Below the pieces are notes generated by a model, which did no database searches, had not been told where the DNA came from, and saw only the letters and a list, made by a program, of their open reading frames with translations. 64,000 bases of DNA, taken from Streptomyces puniciscabiei (lineage in GTDB: Bacteria; Actinomycetota; Actinomycetes; Streptomycetales; Streptomycetaceae). Positions 7,849 through 15,663 of the stretch are shown piece after piece. The DNA lies in the NCBI RefSeq assembly GCF_006715785.1, contig NZ_VFNX01000001.1, forward strand, positions 3,734,501 through 3,798,500, written 5' to 3'. The stretch's first letter is position 1, and each line of letters starts with the position of its first letter. The position numbers were made by a program, and so were the translations under genes.

Positions 7849-8831
7849 CCCAGCGCCCCGTCCCGCTGCCCTGGACCAACGTGTACGGCTTAGCTCGCAC
7901 TCTCGTCGCCCTTGGCACCGCCGGGACCCTGGCTGCCTCGAGTGCCGAAACACTCTTCCGGCCGGTGGCGACCATCGGTGACTATCCGCTGTGCACCTCG
8001 ACCACCGCCGCGAGCGTCTTCTGTCTGGCGTCCCACAACTACACTCATTTGACCTGGATCAAGTGGGCGTGTGTGCTCGTCCTTCTGGTCGTGGCCTCGG
8101 GCTGGCGGCCTCGGTTCACCGCTCTGCCGCACGCGTACATCAACTACAGCGTCTTCTCGGGCATCGCCATCGCCGACGGAGGCGACCAGGTCGCCCTCAT
8201 CCTCTCGGTGCTGTTCGTACTCCCGGCCATCGGAGACAAGCGCCGCTGGCATTGGGAGCCGCAACAGCAGGCGCCGGGCTCACGCATCGCACCCGTGCTG
8301 GCGCTTCTCGGCACCAGCGCGCTGATCACGGTGCGTCTGCAGATGGTCGTGATCTACTTCCAGGCCGCTGTCGCCAAACTGCCCCACGCCGAATGGCAGG
8401 ACGGAACCGCTATGTGGTACTGGGGCAGCAACCTCGACTTCGGGCCCGCTCCGTGGCTCAACACGCTCATCGCGCCCATCATCGCCACACCACTGGGCGT
8501 GGCCCTGATGACCTGGGCCCCGCTGGCGATCGAGCTCTCGCTGGCCGTCTGTCTGCTGCTCCCGCAACGACAGCGATGGTGGGTGATGAGCGCGGGACTG
8601 GTCTTCCACCTCTCCATCGCCCTGATCATGGGCCTGTGGAGCTTCGCCCTGGCCATGGCCGGCGGCATTCTGGTTCTGTGCCAGCCCCTGGGGGGATCCC
8701 TTCACATCCGAAGGGCGACACACCCTGCCCATGTGGCTGCCACAACTACACCTGAAGCTGAAGAAGCAGCGCCCCGTAAGCAGGGTGGCTCATCGGCGCA
8801 ACCAGCCGGCGTGGCGCAGCCGTCCGCCTGA
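7839..8831 (+). CDS. sdpB: SdpB-family membrane protein for toxin maturation
   Basis: A 330-residue polytopic protein, close to Bacillus SdpB (about 320). It has six or more membrane segments and the HTTM/SdpB pattern VYGLARTLVALGTAGTL at the N terminus. VVIYFQAAVAKLPHAEWQDG follows mid-protein, where family members carry a conserved YxxAxxxKLxxxxWxxG. The GTG start overlaps sdpA, so the two are co-translated. The protein acts in the membrane on secreted SdpC. The last 40 residues (Ala/Gln/Pro rich) are an unusual soluble tail. Confidence 0.85.
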   Translation: MPVTQRPVPLPWTNVYGLARTLVALGTAGTLAASSAETLFRPVATIGDYPLCTSTTAASVFCLASHNYTHLTWIKWACVLVLLVVASGWRPRFTALPHAYINYSVFSGIAIADGGDQVALILSVLFVLPAIGDKRRWHWEPQQQAPGSRIAPVLALLGTSALITVRLQMVVIYFQAAVAKLPHAEWQDGTAMWYWGSNLDFGPAPWLNTLIAPIIATPLGVALMTWAPLAIELSLAVCLLLPQRQRWWVMSAGLVFHLSIALIMGLWSFALAMAGGILVLCQPLGGSLHIRRATHPAHVAATTTPEAEEAAPRKQGGSSAQPAGVAQPSA

Positions 8832-8876
8832 CCACGGATGGGGGCCGGCGACACAGGTCTGGCGCGCAGCGCTTGC

Positions 8877-9349
8877 TCATATGCCCAGGCCCGCCCGGTC
8901 TGTCGATATTCCTCCACGGGGATGGGCTCGACGCCGGTCCTCATGCGCGCGGTGTACAGAGGTGGTCGATCTCGTGGTGGATGAGGCGGGCGAGGGACGA
9001 GCCCGCGAACGTCGAAGAAGCTCAGGCAGCCCTCGTACTGTTCGTCCGTCTCCGCTGAGTGCTCGGTGATCCTGGGGTTGAGGAGGATGACCGCGGGGGC
9101 GTCGTCGGGCGGCAGGACGGCGGCGGCAGCGCGGGCGATGCCGATCTGCGGGGCGGCGATGCCCATACCCTTGGCGAAGGGGTGGACCTGGCTGATGCGT
9201 TCGATGGCGGCGAAGAGCCCGTCCATGATGCCTTCGACCTCGTCGCGTTCGGCGGGCAGGTCGAAGGCGCGGACGGGTTCGGTGAGGATGCCGGCACCGT
9301 GCTGGACGACGCCGAGGTCTCGCATGCGCTGGCTGGGCCGCACGTCCAT
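8877..9349 (-). pseudogene. def: Peptide deformylase pseudogene with two internal deletions
   Basis: The N-terminal frame is a good deformylase, with motif 1 MGIAAPQIG and motif 2 EGCLSFFDVRG. Immediately after motif 2 about 25 residues are missing and the frame shifts: motif 3 (ARLIHHEIDHL) is readable only in the next frame. The original frame resumes at YTARMRTGVEPIPVEEYR with a second small deletion. All three metal-site motifs exist in the DNA, but no single protein contains them, so the product would be inactive. Read-through continues to a stop at 8702, antisense to sdpB. Confidence 0.85.
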
Positions 9350-9609
9350 CACCTGAACTCCCTTGATCTGCTTCGCCTTCGGGCCGTGCCCGGAATCGCC
9401 ATTCCAGACGGTACCGAGCGTGCAGGGCGGGCGTGGCCGTGAGCCATGTGAATTGCCGTAGGCCATCGTCGTCGCTGCGGACGGGCGGGGTGCGCAGCGG
9501 GGAGGCTTCGGCGGTCATGGAGGTCTCCGTGCCCCACACGACGGGGTCGAGGTCGGCGGGGAAGACGAGATGGACTTCGAGCTGTCCGCCTGGACGAGGT
9601 CTCGAAGAA

Positions 9610-9759
9610 GATGCACAAGCGCCGCCCCAAGCAACTGGCCAAGGCGAAGGCCAAGCTGGAGAAGGCAGAGCGGAAGGCTCGCGAGGCGGCTGAGGCGGGG
9701 TGGCCGCCCTGGAGGACGATGCCGCGTGACGTGTGCCTGATCCGTGCCGTGGAGCCGTA
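9610..9759 (+). CDS. Possible small lysine-rich protein or C-terminal remnant
   Basis: A 49-codon frame encoding a helical, Lys/Arg/Ala-rich segment (KRRPKQLAKAKAKLEKAERK) ending in an ordinary tail (DVCLIRAVEP). The frame is open further upstream (LRAVRLDEVSKK), so it may be the 3' end of a longer lost gene. It stops 6 bp before a strong terminator hairpin, which supports past expression. The family is unknown. Confidence 0.25.
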
Positions 9760-9765
9760 ACCGAA

Positions 9766-9803
9766 GGGGCCGCCCCACCGCACCAGCGCGGTGGGGCGGC
9801 CCC
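9766..9803. terminator. Bidirectional terminator hairpin
   Basis: GGGGCCGCCCCACCGC pairs with GCGGTGGGGCGGCCCC, a near-perfect 16-bp stem with a short loop, followed by TT. It lies between the small plus-strand frame and the 3' end of the minus-strand hypothetical gene, so it can serve both. Confidence 0.85.
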
Positions 9804-9823
9804 TTGCGTCTCCCTCGGTCAGG

Positions 9824-10105
9824 TCAGCCGCGTGGTCGGTGGCTTTCCTGCCGGGCTCGGTCGATCGCAGCAGCGGTCTCGTCGCCGGCCAGCCGCTCGA
9901 TCTCCTCAGGTACCTCCCGCTCGTCCAGCACGAAGAGCCGGTCACCGACGAGACGGGTGGTGGTCTTCCAGCCGAGACGACGTCCCGCTTCCCGAGCGGC
10001 ATGCCGGACGTCCTTGAGCTCGCCCAACTCCGCAAGATCGTCGCCGCTCAGGATCAGCTGACCGTGGTAGCCCTGGAACTGCGGCTTCAGAGCTGCCCGC
10101 ATCAT
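9824..10105 (-). CDS. Hypothetical protein
   Basis: A 93-residue soluble, charged protein of unrecognised family, with GYHGQLILSGDDLAELGELK near the N terminus and an acidic helix at about 62-85. A 20-codon frame (starting MAVTDELARRRYGK) ends in a TGA that overlaps this ATG (ATGATG). The two may be translationally coupled or the remains of one gene split by a frameshift. It lies next to the 3' end of tRNA-Arg. Confidence 0.5.
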   Translation of the reverse strand: MMRAALKPQFQGYHGQLILSGDDLAELGELKDVRHAAREAGRRLGWKTTTRLVGDRLFVLDEREVPEEIERLAGDETAAAIDRARQESHRPRG

Positions 10106-10277
10106 CGATTCGAGCCGATCAGCTTCCCGTACCGACGCCGAGCCAGCTCATCCGTGACGGCCATCCTGCACAGCTCCCCACCATCCGCGCCCACGGCATG
10201 TGTGCCATATGTGTGCTGCAAGCGCAGGAGCCCTCCCGTCCGCTAGACAGAAGAGCTCCTGACCTGGTGTTTCTCTG

Positions 10278-10350
10278 TGCCCCCGGCAGGATTCGAACCT
10301 GCGACACCCGCTTTAGGAGAGCGGTGCTCTATCCCCTGAGCTACGAAGGC
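10278..10350 (-). tRNA. tRNA-Arg (anticodon CCU)
   Basis: The minus strand folds as a 73-nt tRNA. The acceptor stem is GCCTTCG/CGGGGGC (two G-U pairs), the D arm has TAGCTCAGGGGATAGAGC, the anticodon arm is CCGCT-CTCCTAA-AGCGG giving CCU, and the T arm is GCAGG-TTCGAAT-CCTGC. The discriminator is A and no CCA is encoded. It reads AGG codons, rare in this GC-rich genome. tRNA-Arg genes are frequent integration sites of actinobacterial elements, but no integrase is next to it here. Confidence 0.95.
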
Positions 10351-11625
10351 GGGCCTTGCGTAAAACGTGGCTGAATACTCTGAGTGACTATCCGGCCCGG
10401 TTGTGGCAAGGGTGGGGACCGTCACCGAGGTGGCGGTCCCTGACAGGGTAGCGGATCGGGGTGGGGTACTGGGCTGGGGGCTCCTACCTCAGCCGGGCTC
10501 ATGGGCGGTTTCCCGTGCCTTGGTTGTGGCTGACCATGCCGTCGTTTCCCTGGGGGCGTCGGTCTGCCGCGCAGGAACACCGACCGGAGCGATGCACACT
10601 GCCATCCTCAGAGCTGCCTCCCGTGTCACCCGTATGGCTCTGTCCTACGGCCGCAGTCTGGCTCGTGGAGTCCGTCCGCTACGACCCGTCGACGGTCAGG
10701 CCAGGCCGCAGTCGCCGTCGTCCGCATCATCTGGACCGGCGTGGCCGTCGATGTCGCCCGTTGCCTCCAGCCGGGCCCAGCCCAGCCTCATGGCGGTGGC
10801 GAAAGCGAGTGCCATCCGCTGACCTGCCGGCACCGCATGCCCAGTGTCCTACTCGAGCGCCAGGGCAGTGCGCTCGATCTTCGCGCCCATGGCGGAGCGC
10901 GGCCTCCTGGCACGCCGGCCCACTGCATCCTCGGCTTGCCTCGTCACAGAGAACAGCACAAAGGGGCTCGCCGCCGATCCGCAATCGCTCCGAGGGATCA
11001 GCCGGGCGGGAGCTGGGCTTGAGTTCGAGCAGCGATCCAGCCGCTGGATGACACGGCACACGGTGGGGCACCGACAGAATGCGCTGGTCAGCAGCTATCG
11101 ATGGGCGGCGAAGATCCTTTCCCAGGGCAAAAGTTGATCGTTTCCCGGCGTGCTGATCAACCAGCATCTGTCCGCACAGTTCCCCACCCGAACCGCCATA
11201 CATCGACCGCTCATGCAGCAGTCCTGACGCCAGCCGATCAAGGAAGGCCCAGAACATGGCTGGTCCGTAGTGGCACCTTCTGCCCCGCACGCCCCTGCGC
11301 TCTTGCGAAGACCCGGCGCATGTGATGGGCGTTGTTGCATCCCCAGCATTCCCAGGACTCGAGGCTGGCGTCGGCGGCTGGGCGGAGGCGGTGTTCGGCG
11401 ACTGGCCCGCCACTTGGCGCACGGGACGGCTGCGTGGTGCGAGATCTTTCGGCGACGGCCCACGGTTCAGCCGCCACCGACAAGGCCGAGAGGTGCCACT
11501 TGAGGTGCCTCAGATGTCGACCATCGCCTTGATCGGTCTAGACCAAACCCCCGCTGCACCCCTTGGAACGGAATCCCGCTCGCCAATGCGTTGAGGCGAG
11601 GTCAGCCACTCCTCCATCGCCGCGA
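10351..11625. other. Decayed gene-free stretch with coding remnants
   Basis: About 1.27 kb with no credible complete gene on either strand. The frames lack ribosome sites and show poor third-position GC bias. A short minus-strand frame (about 10695-10814) reads like a real C terminus (MALAFATAMRLGWARLEATG, then an acidic tail). Another minus-strand patch near 11100-11260 (ALGKDLRRPSIAADQR) also looks protein-like. I interpret the stretch as degraded genes next to the tRNA. Confidence 0.4.
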
Positions 11626-12219
11626 CTATCGGAGCCCGGCGAAGCTGATGCCTGCAACGGCTGCGCCGAGGACGGTGCCGGCGCACACCTGGAGGAGCGT
11701 GTGGTCTTTGAGCTCCACTCGGGACCAGCCGACTATCGCGACGAGCGGGTAGAGAAGCAGCGGCCACGCGCCGTAGGCCATCGCCAGCATGACGATGGCG
11801 CCGGAGGAGACGGCGGTGTGGACGGATATCTTCCACGCCGTCGTGATGACCAGGATGGCGATGAGGGTGGCCAGCATCGCGGTGACCAGCGCGATCATCT
11901 CGCGTGGTGCTCCGAGGAGGCCCATGAGGATCATGCCGGTGATAACCGATGCCATGATGCCGGGGATCAGGATCAGACGGTCTTGGCGTCGGCGTACGTG
12001 CCGGTCTCCCCAGTATCCGCGTCGCTGACCGAACTTGATGAACACGATAGGGACAACCGCGCAGAAGGCGGCTGCGAACAGTCCCCACCCTATGCCCGGG
12101 AGCCGGCCCGCGTGCCAGCCGATGAGGACGGCCACCCCGATAATCCAGTTTTTGGGTTCAAGGCCGTCTGTGATGGCACGGGCGAGGGAGGATTTCTGCC
12201 TGGCGAGGGTGAGTGTCAC
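11626..12219 (-). CDS. PAP2-like integral membrane protein of the XRE/ImmA cassette
   Basis: A 197-residue protein with five to six membrane segments. The stretch AWKISVHTAVSSGAIV resembles the PAP2 phosphatase motif 2/3 region (K..SxHTA), but a clear KxxxxxxRP and a second catalytic His motif are not obvious, so enzymatic activity is uncertain. It is the last gene of a four-gene operon. Its GTG overlaps the stop of the MAB_1171c gene by 4 bp. In Streptomyces genomes such PAP2-like proteins commonly follow MAB_1171c genes. Confidence 0.7.
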   Translation of the reverse strand: MTLTLARQKSSLARAITDGLEPKNWIIGVAVLIGWHAGRLPGIGWGLFAAAFCAVVPIVFIKFGQRRGYWGDRHVRRRQDRLILIPGIMASVITGMILMGLLGAPREMIALVTAMLATLIAILVITTAWKISVHTAVSSGAIVMLAMAYGAWPLLLYPLVAIVGWSRVELKDHTLLQVCAGTVLGAAVAGISFAGLR

Positions 12220-13433
12220 ACGCTTTCCTGATCGGGTGTGGTGGTGACCGGGGCGATGGGGTTCGTCGTGGTGGGGCCGCCCGCGGTTTGGGCTCCGCGC
12301 GACTGGTAGGCCGTGCTGACGGACCGGAGTCTGGCAACTTCGGCCTCGAAATCGAAATCTATGAGGTCCTGCCGCTCGGTGTATGTGCCTTGAGTTGGTG
12401 TGGGTGTTGGCGCGATAGGTGCTCCGGCGAGCCTGGCTGCACGGGCGGCGTGCAGCCAGATCGCTTCTTCCAGGGCGGAGCGAAGTGCAGGAATGGGTTC
12501 GGACTGTTCCGCTGCGCGACGGGCCTGTTCGCGAAGGCCGGCCGGGGCATGGCGTGCCAGGATGAGTGCGGCGTCCCGGACCTCGATCACGGCCCGGTGT
12601 AGTCGGACCCGTGGGCTGGGACGGAGGAAATGCGTATCGAGAACGACTTCGGGGACGGCGCTGGTGAGGGACGCCCACAGGGGCCGGATACTGCGTAGTG
12701 CATGCCAGTCGCGCACCGAGCGCCGCAGAGCTCCCATCGCGGGGATCGAACTGCCCACAATGATGAGAGCGATGGCGGTGTACTCAATAACATCGGCTAT
12801 CCGATTGGCCCGGGGCCCGTCAACGCTGATACGCAGCAGGCCCAGGATCATGAGGACGGAACGGTACAGGCTGTACCCGGCGCCGAGGGCTGTTCCCGTG
12901 CCCAGCAGCCGCAGCCCAATGCGCAACCAGCCAGCCCCGGCATGGCGGCCGCTTCCCCAGAACAGCCAGGTACACATGGCCATCGCCAGGCCGAGACTGT
13001 CCAGGAAGACCAGGCAGTAGGCGGTGCCCGGCACGGAACCAAGGCTGGATTGGAAGAAGTTGTCGGACTCGATTGGACGTGGGGTCACTGCAAAGAGTCC
13101 GGCCAGCACTGCCATCGTGGAGGCAGTTGCCGGGATCAGCCATCGGCGGGCACCAGCCGCAGCTGCGGGCCGGGCGATCGAGATGACGAAATCTAGAACC
13201 GCCGCTGAGGCAACGATGCCCAGTAGGTTCTTTCCCAGGGTGGCCGCGTCGTGGATGCCGATCAGGGCATCAGTGGAGCGGGCCACGCCGGGGGCCCCGA
13301 GAGTCGTGGCGGCTGCTATGGAGGCGAAGGCGAGCCACAAGGCCCGCTGCTTTGTGACGCGGACGGCGCCGGGAAGCCGCCAGGCCGTGACGGCCCAGAG
13401 CAGGATCAGCGCCGCGTGCTTGACGACTGTCAC
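12216..13433 (-). CDS. MAB_1171c-family membrane protein (putative transporter/sensor)
   Basis: A 405-residue protein. Seven predicted membrane segments fill about residues 1-245, followed by a soluble, helix-rich tail (about 246-405; RLHRAVIEVRDAALILARHA). N-terminal HAALILLWAVTAWRLPGA and the fold are characteristic of the MAB_1171c family, common next to XRE and ImmA genes in streptomycetes. The name 'transporter' is only a label; the function is unknown. The start overlaps the ImmA stop by 4 bp. The Pro/Thr-rich stretch at about 345-360 is probably a linker. Confidence 0.85.
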   Translation of the reverse strand: MTVVKHAALILLWAVTAWRLPGAVRVTKQRALWLAFASIAAATTLGAPGVARSTDALIGIHDAATLGKNLLGIVASAAVLDFVISIARPAAAAGARRWLIPATASTMAVLAGLFAVTPRPIESDNFFQSSLGSVPGTAYCLVFLDSLGLAMAMCTWLFWGSGRHAGAGWLRIGLRLLGTGTALGAGYSLYRSVLMILGLLRISVDGPRANRIADVIEYTAIALIIVGSSIPAMGALRRSVRDWHALRSIRPLWASLTSAVPEVVLDTHFLRPSPRVRLHRAVIEVRDAALILARHAPAGLREQARRAAEQSEPIPALRSALEEAIWLHAARAARLAGAPIAPTPTPTQGTYTERQDLIDFDFEAEVARLRSVSTAYQSRGAQTAGGPTTTNPIAPVTTTPDQESV

Positions 13434-14113
13434 GACCTTCTCCCCGGATGGCCGAGGACGTCGTTGAGGCGAGCGAGGACGTCTGCTGATCCGCCCGAGG
13501 TCGAGATGGTCTCATTGCGGCTGGCACGCTCAAGGATGAGGGTGGCCAGCGTCTCCGCCTCTTTCTCCTGACGGTCGGCGAACTTGGTGCGGCCGAGGAG
13601 ATGGAGGATGCGGTCGGTGGACAGTCCCAACTCGGCGTCACCGGGAGCTGGCCTGGCTGCGGCGGCGCGGATCCGCGCCGCCTCGGCGCGCACGATCTCG
13701 GGCAGTCCAGGTTGGTTCACTGCGTTCACGGCGTCACCGGTGCGTGCGAGCAACTGGGTGAAGTGTTCGGATATGGCGGAGAATTCGTCCTGGGGGGTGT
13801 CCTCGTTGGGGTGCAGCTGGGGTGCGACGTGTCCGAGGAGCATGTGGGCGATCTCATGGAGCACGATCTGGACTTTGAGGATGTCTGCTGCGCAGGACTC
13901 GTAGAACACCAGGTCTGCGGTGTCGAGGCCGAGCCAGATGCCGCACGGCTGCTCGGGGTCGGCTGGGCCGTCGAGCGGAATCAAATACAGGGGACGGCCC
14001 CGCTGTTCAGCAATGCTCGAGCAGAAAGCGTCGAGATCGAACGGCTGGGGGATGGCAAGTCCCTCGACGATGGTTGCACACAGGTGGGGGCGTGACCTCT
14101 TCCACCAGCTCAT
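13430..14113 (-). CDS. ImmA/IrrE-family metalloprotease
   Basis: A 227-residue protein with the zinc-protease motif HEIAHMLLGH in the middle, preceded by a substrate-like pocket (WLGLDTADLVFYE), as in ImmA/IrrE. Family members cleave XRE-type repressors to release gene expression, and an XRE gene lies 70 bp upstream in the same operon. I chose the ATG at 14113 because GAGG is 7 bp upstream; an in-frame ATG at 14137 has a weaker site. The product probably cuts or senses the adjacent XRE protein (inference). Confidence 0.9.
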   Translation of the reverse strand: MSWWKRSRPHLCATIVEGLAIPQPFDLDAFCSSIAEQRGRPLYLIPLDGPADPEQPCGIWLGLDTADLVFYESCAADILKVQIVLHEIAHMLLGHVAPQLHPNEDTPQDEFSAISEHFTQLLARTGDAVNAVNQPGLPEIVRAEAARIRAAAARPAPGDAELGLSTDRILHLLGRTKFADRQEKEAETLATLILERASRNETISTSGGSADVLARLNDVLGHPGRRS

Positions 14114-14183
14114 GAGATCCCTCACCGCTCCAGGCATCGACAATGCGCGGCGGGCCACCCGACCGCGCCGACGGCCGCTGAAT

Positions 14184-14693
14184 CTAGCCGTTACGTCGCT
14201 TGGGTTGCGGAACCTTCGCTTCCGGTAGCCCCTCGGCTTGGCGGAACCCTTCGACGATGCTCTTGATTCCCCGCAGGGACCGGGCTGACAGTCCGCTGAG
14301 CCGAAACGCCACGGCGCGGACCTCCTTGTCCCTGAGGACATCGGCGACCTCGTCCCCCGCGTCGGCCGTCTCCACACTTTCCTTGATCTCCCTGATGCGC
14401 GCCTCGACAGTCCTGGAGAGTGAGTCATCGAGGAAGTAAGCGGTCGGAACGCCGAAGAAGGCGGCCAGTGCCCGCAGGGAGTCTACGCTGGGGTTGGTGA
14501 CCTTTCCTGTGCGGATTGCCTGGACGGTCCCATGGGAAACAGTCGGTTCCCCTTCACCCGCAGACTCCTTGATCATGTCCGCGATCTCCTGGTACGTGAA
14601 CGGCCCCCGGCCCTTGGGGTGGATCTCGCGGATCAGGTAGTCCAGCTTTGCGGCGATCGTACGTCCGTCGGCGGCCGGGGCCCGGTTGCCCAT
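14184..14693 (-). CDS. XRE-family helix-turn-helix regulator
   Basis: A 169-residue protein with a helix-turn-helix domain at about 30-90 (TYQEIADMIKE, then SHGTVQAIRTGKVTNPSVDS and LAAFFGVPTAYFLDD). The C-terminal part is helical (about 95-160) and ends in a basic tail. It is the first gene of the XRE-ImmA-MAB_1171c-PAP2 operon and probably its autoregulator. The upstream region carries two copies of GTTGACTAGA that could be operators. Confidence 0.92.
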   Translation of the reverse strand: MGNRAPAADGRTIAAKLDYLIREIHPKGRGPFTYQEIADMIKESAGEGEPTVSHGTVQAIRTGKVTNPSVDSLRALAAFFGVPTAYFLDDSLSRTVEARIREIKESVETADAGDEVADVLRDKEVRAVAFRLSGLSARSLRGIKSIVEGFRQAEGLPEAKVPQPKRRNG

Positions 14694-15096
14694 CTGCTGA
14701 TCACCTCTTCTTGCACGGGTCTGCGGAGCCCCCTCCGGAGCGGACCGATTATCTCGTTGACTAGATGGACTCGCAACTCACGCCACTTCATCGTCAGGAA
14801 CATGCTTGACATGCTCAGGTGGGCGTGACGTATGTTTCGGCACGCTGCATCTAGTTGACTAGACGTTGATATGGAGAGGCGCACGGGACGCACTGGCCGT
14901 AAGTGCGGTCGCCATGAAGGTTCGGGAGTGACTGCCTGGGCCACCATGCGATCGTCGGCATGCCGGTCTGAGGAGTTGCAGGGGAATGCAGCTCTGCGGT
15001 GGCCCCGACGACACGTTGACCGGCATCTGCGGCAACTGTTGGTCGAGGTCTCGCGAGGTCAGGCCTACAGACCGGCGCGTTCAGGAGGAGGGGGAA
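14694..15096. promoter_or_regulatory. Divergent regulatory region with repeated GTTGACTAGA
   Basis: This region lies between the XRE operon (leftward) and the truncated TrmB/LuxR-like gene (rightward). GTTGACTAGA occurs at 14756-14765 and 14854-14863; the second copy is embedded in CATCTAGTTGACTAGACG, which has CTAG at both ends. These are plausible XRE operators and contain TTGACT (-35-like). An ATG at 14986 begins a frame with CGGPDDTLTGICGNC (a possible short zinc knuckle) that is continuous with the next gene and may be its real start. Confidence 0.45.
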
Positions 15097-15645
15097 GTGG
15101 GCGAGGATGTCCTTCAGGACCAGAAGGATGTCGCAGGGGCTCGGCTGGGGTTCCGGGGTGTGTCGGCGCCAGAGGAGGCCCTGTACCGACGGTTGCTGAA
15201 CGAAGTAAGGGATGACGGGGGTGCAAGGTGCGTGCAGCCACGGGAAGAAGACCTGGCTGACCGGCTGGTCGAACTCGGCCTCGCCGTACGCAGTGGTGTC
15301 GGCGGCCTTCGGGCTGCCGGCCCGGCGCGCGCGGTCGATCAGCTCATCGACAGGCGGCTGAACAGGCACCGGGAAGAACTTGAGCAGACCGTGCAGGCGC
15401 ACGGTGTTGTCGAGTCACTGGTGACCGAGATGGCGAGCTTGCCGACCTCATCCGACGATGCGCAGCCGGTCAAGCAGTTGGAGGGGCTGACAGCCGTCCG
15501 TGAGGCCATTGACGAACTGACCTTTTTCGCGCGTTCGGAGAAGCTGACCGTGAACCCGGTGGGCGTACTCGCCAGTGAGTCCATCGAGATGTCCCGTCCG
15601 CTGGACCTGCGTGGGGCACGACGGTCGGGTTCTTCATCACTGTGA
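15097..15645 (+). CDS. Truncated TrmB/LuxR-type regulator (N-terminal half)
   Basis: 182 residues from a GTG preceded by GGAGGAGG. It aligns by eye with the first half of the next gene: an N-terminal winged helix (LYRRLLNEV, then VQPREEDLADRLVELGLA), a helical linker, and EAIDELTFFARSEKLTVNPV matching DRIDDLAFFAREEILSVEPY of the neighbour. It stops at SRPLDLRGARRSGSS, where the paralogue continues into its sensor and C-terminal LuxR HTH. It is therefore either a broken duplicate or a naturally short competitor. An alternative ATG at 14986 adds 37 residues with a CxxC motif. Confidence 0.6.
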   Translation: MGEDVLQDQKDVAGARLGFRGVSAPEEALYRRLLNEVRDDGGARCVQPREEDLADRLVELGLAVRSGVGGLRAAGPARAVDQLIDRRLNRHREELEQTVQAHGVVESLVTEMASLPTSSDDAQPVKQLEGLTAVREAIDELTFFARSEKLTVNPVGVLASESIEMSRPLDLRGARRSGSSSL

Positions 15646-15663
15646 CCAAGGGGGGAGTCTGCC

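Larger units (their letters stand above)
9350..9823. other. Mostly non-coding stretch with coding remnants
   Basis: On the minus strand a short frame starting near 9519 (SDDDGLRQFTWLTATPALHA) looks protein-like but runs into an overlapping frame of the deformylase pseudogene. On the plus strand is a lysine-rich small frame (listed separately), followed by a strong hairpin. I read this as a decayed junction region. Confidence 0.35.

Noticed and set aside
10278..10350. tRNA-Arg as the attachment site of an integrative element
   Set aside because: No integrase, excisionase or duplicated tRNA 3' end is visible in the window, so I list only the tRNA.
14871..15215. Overlapping 114-codon frame upstream of the truncated LuxR-like gene
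   Set aside because: No ribosome site and a composition like an off-frame shadow; the GTG at 15097 or ATG at 14986 in another frame fits better.
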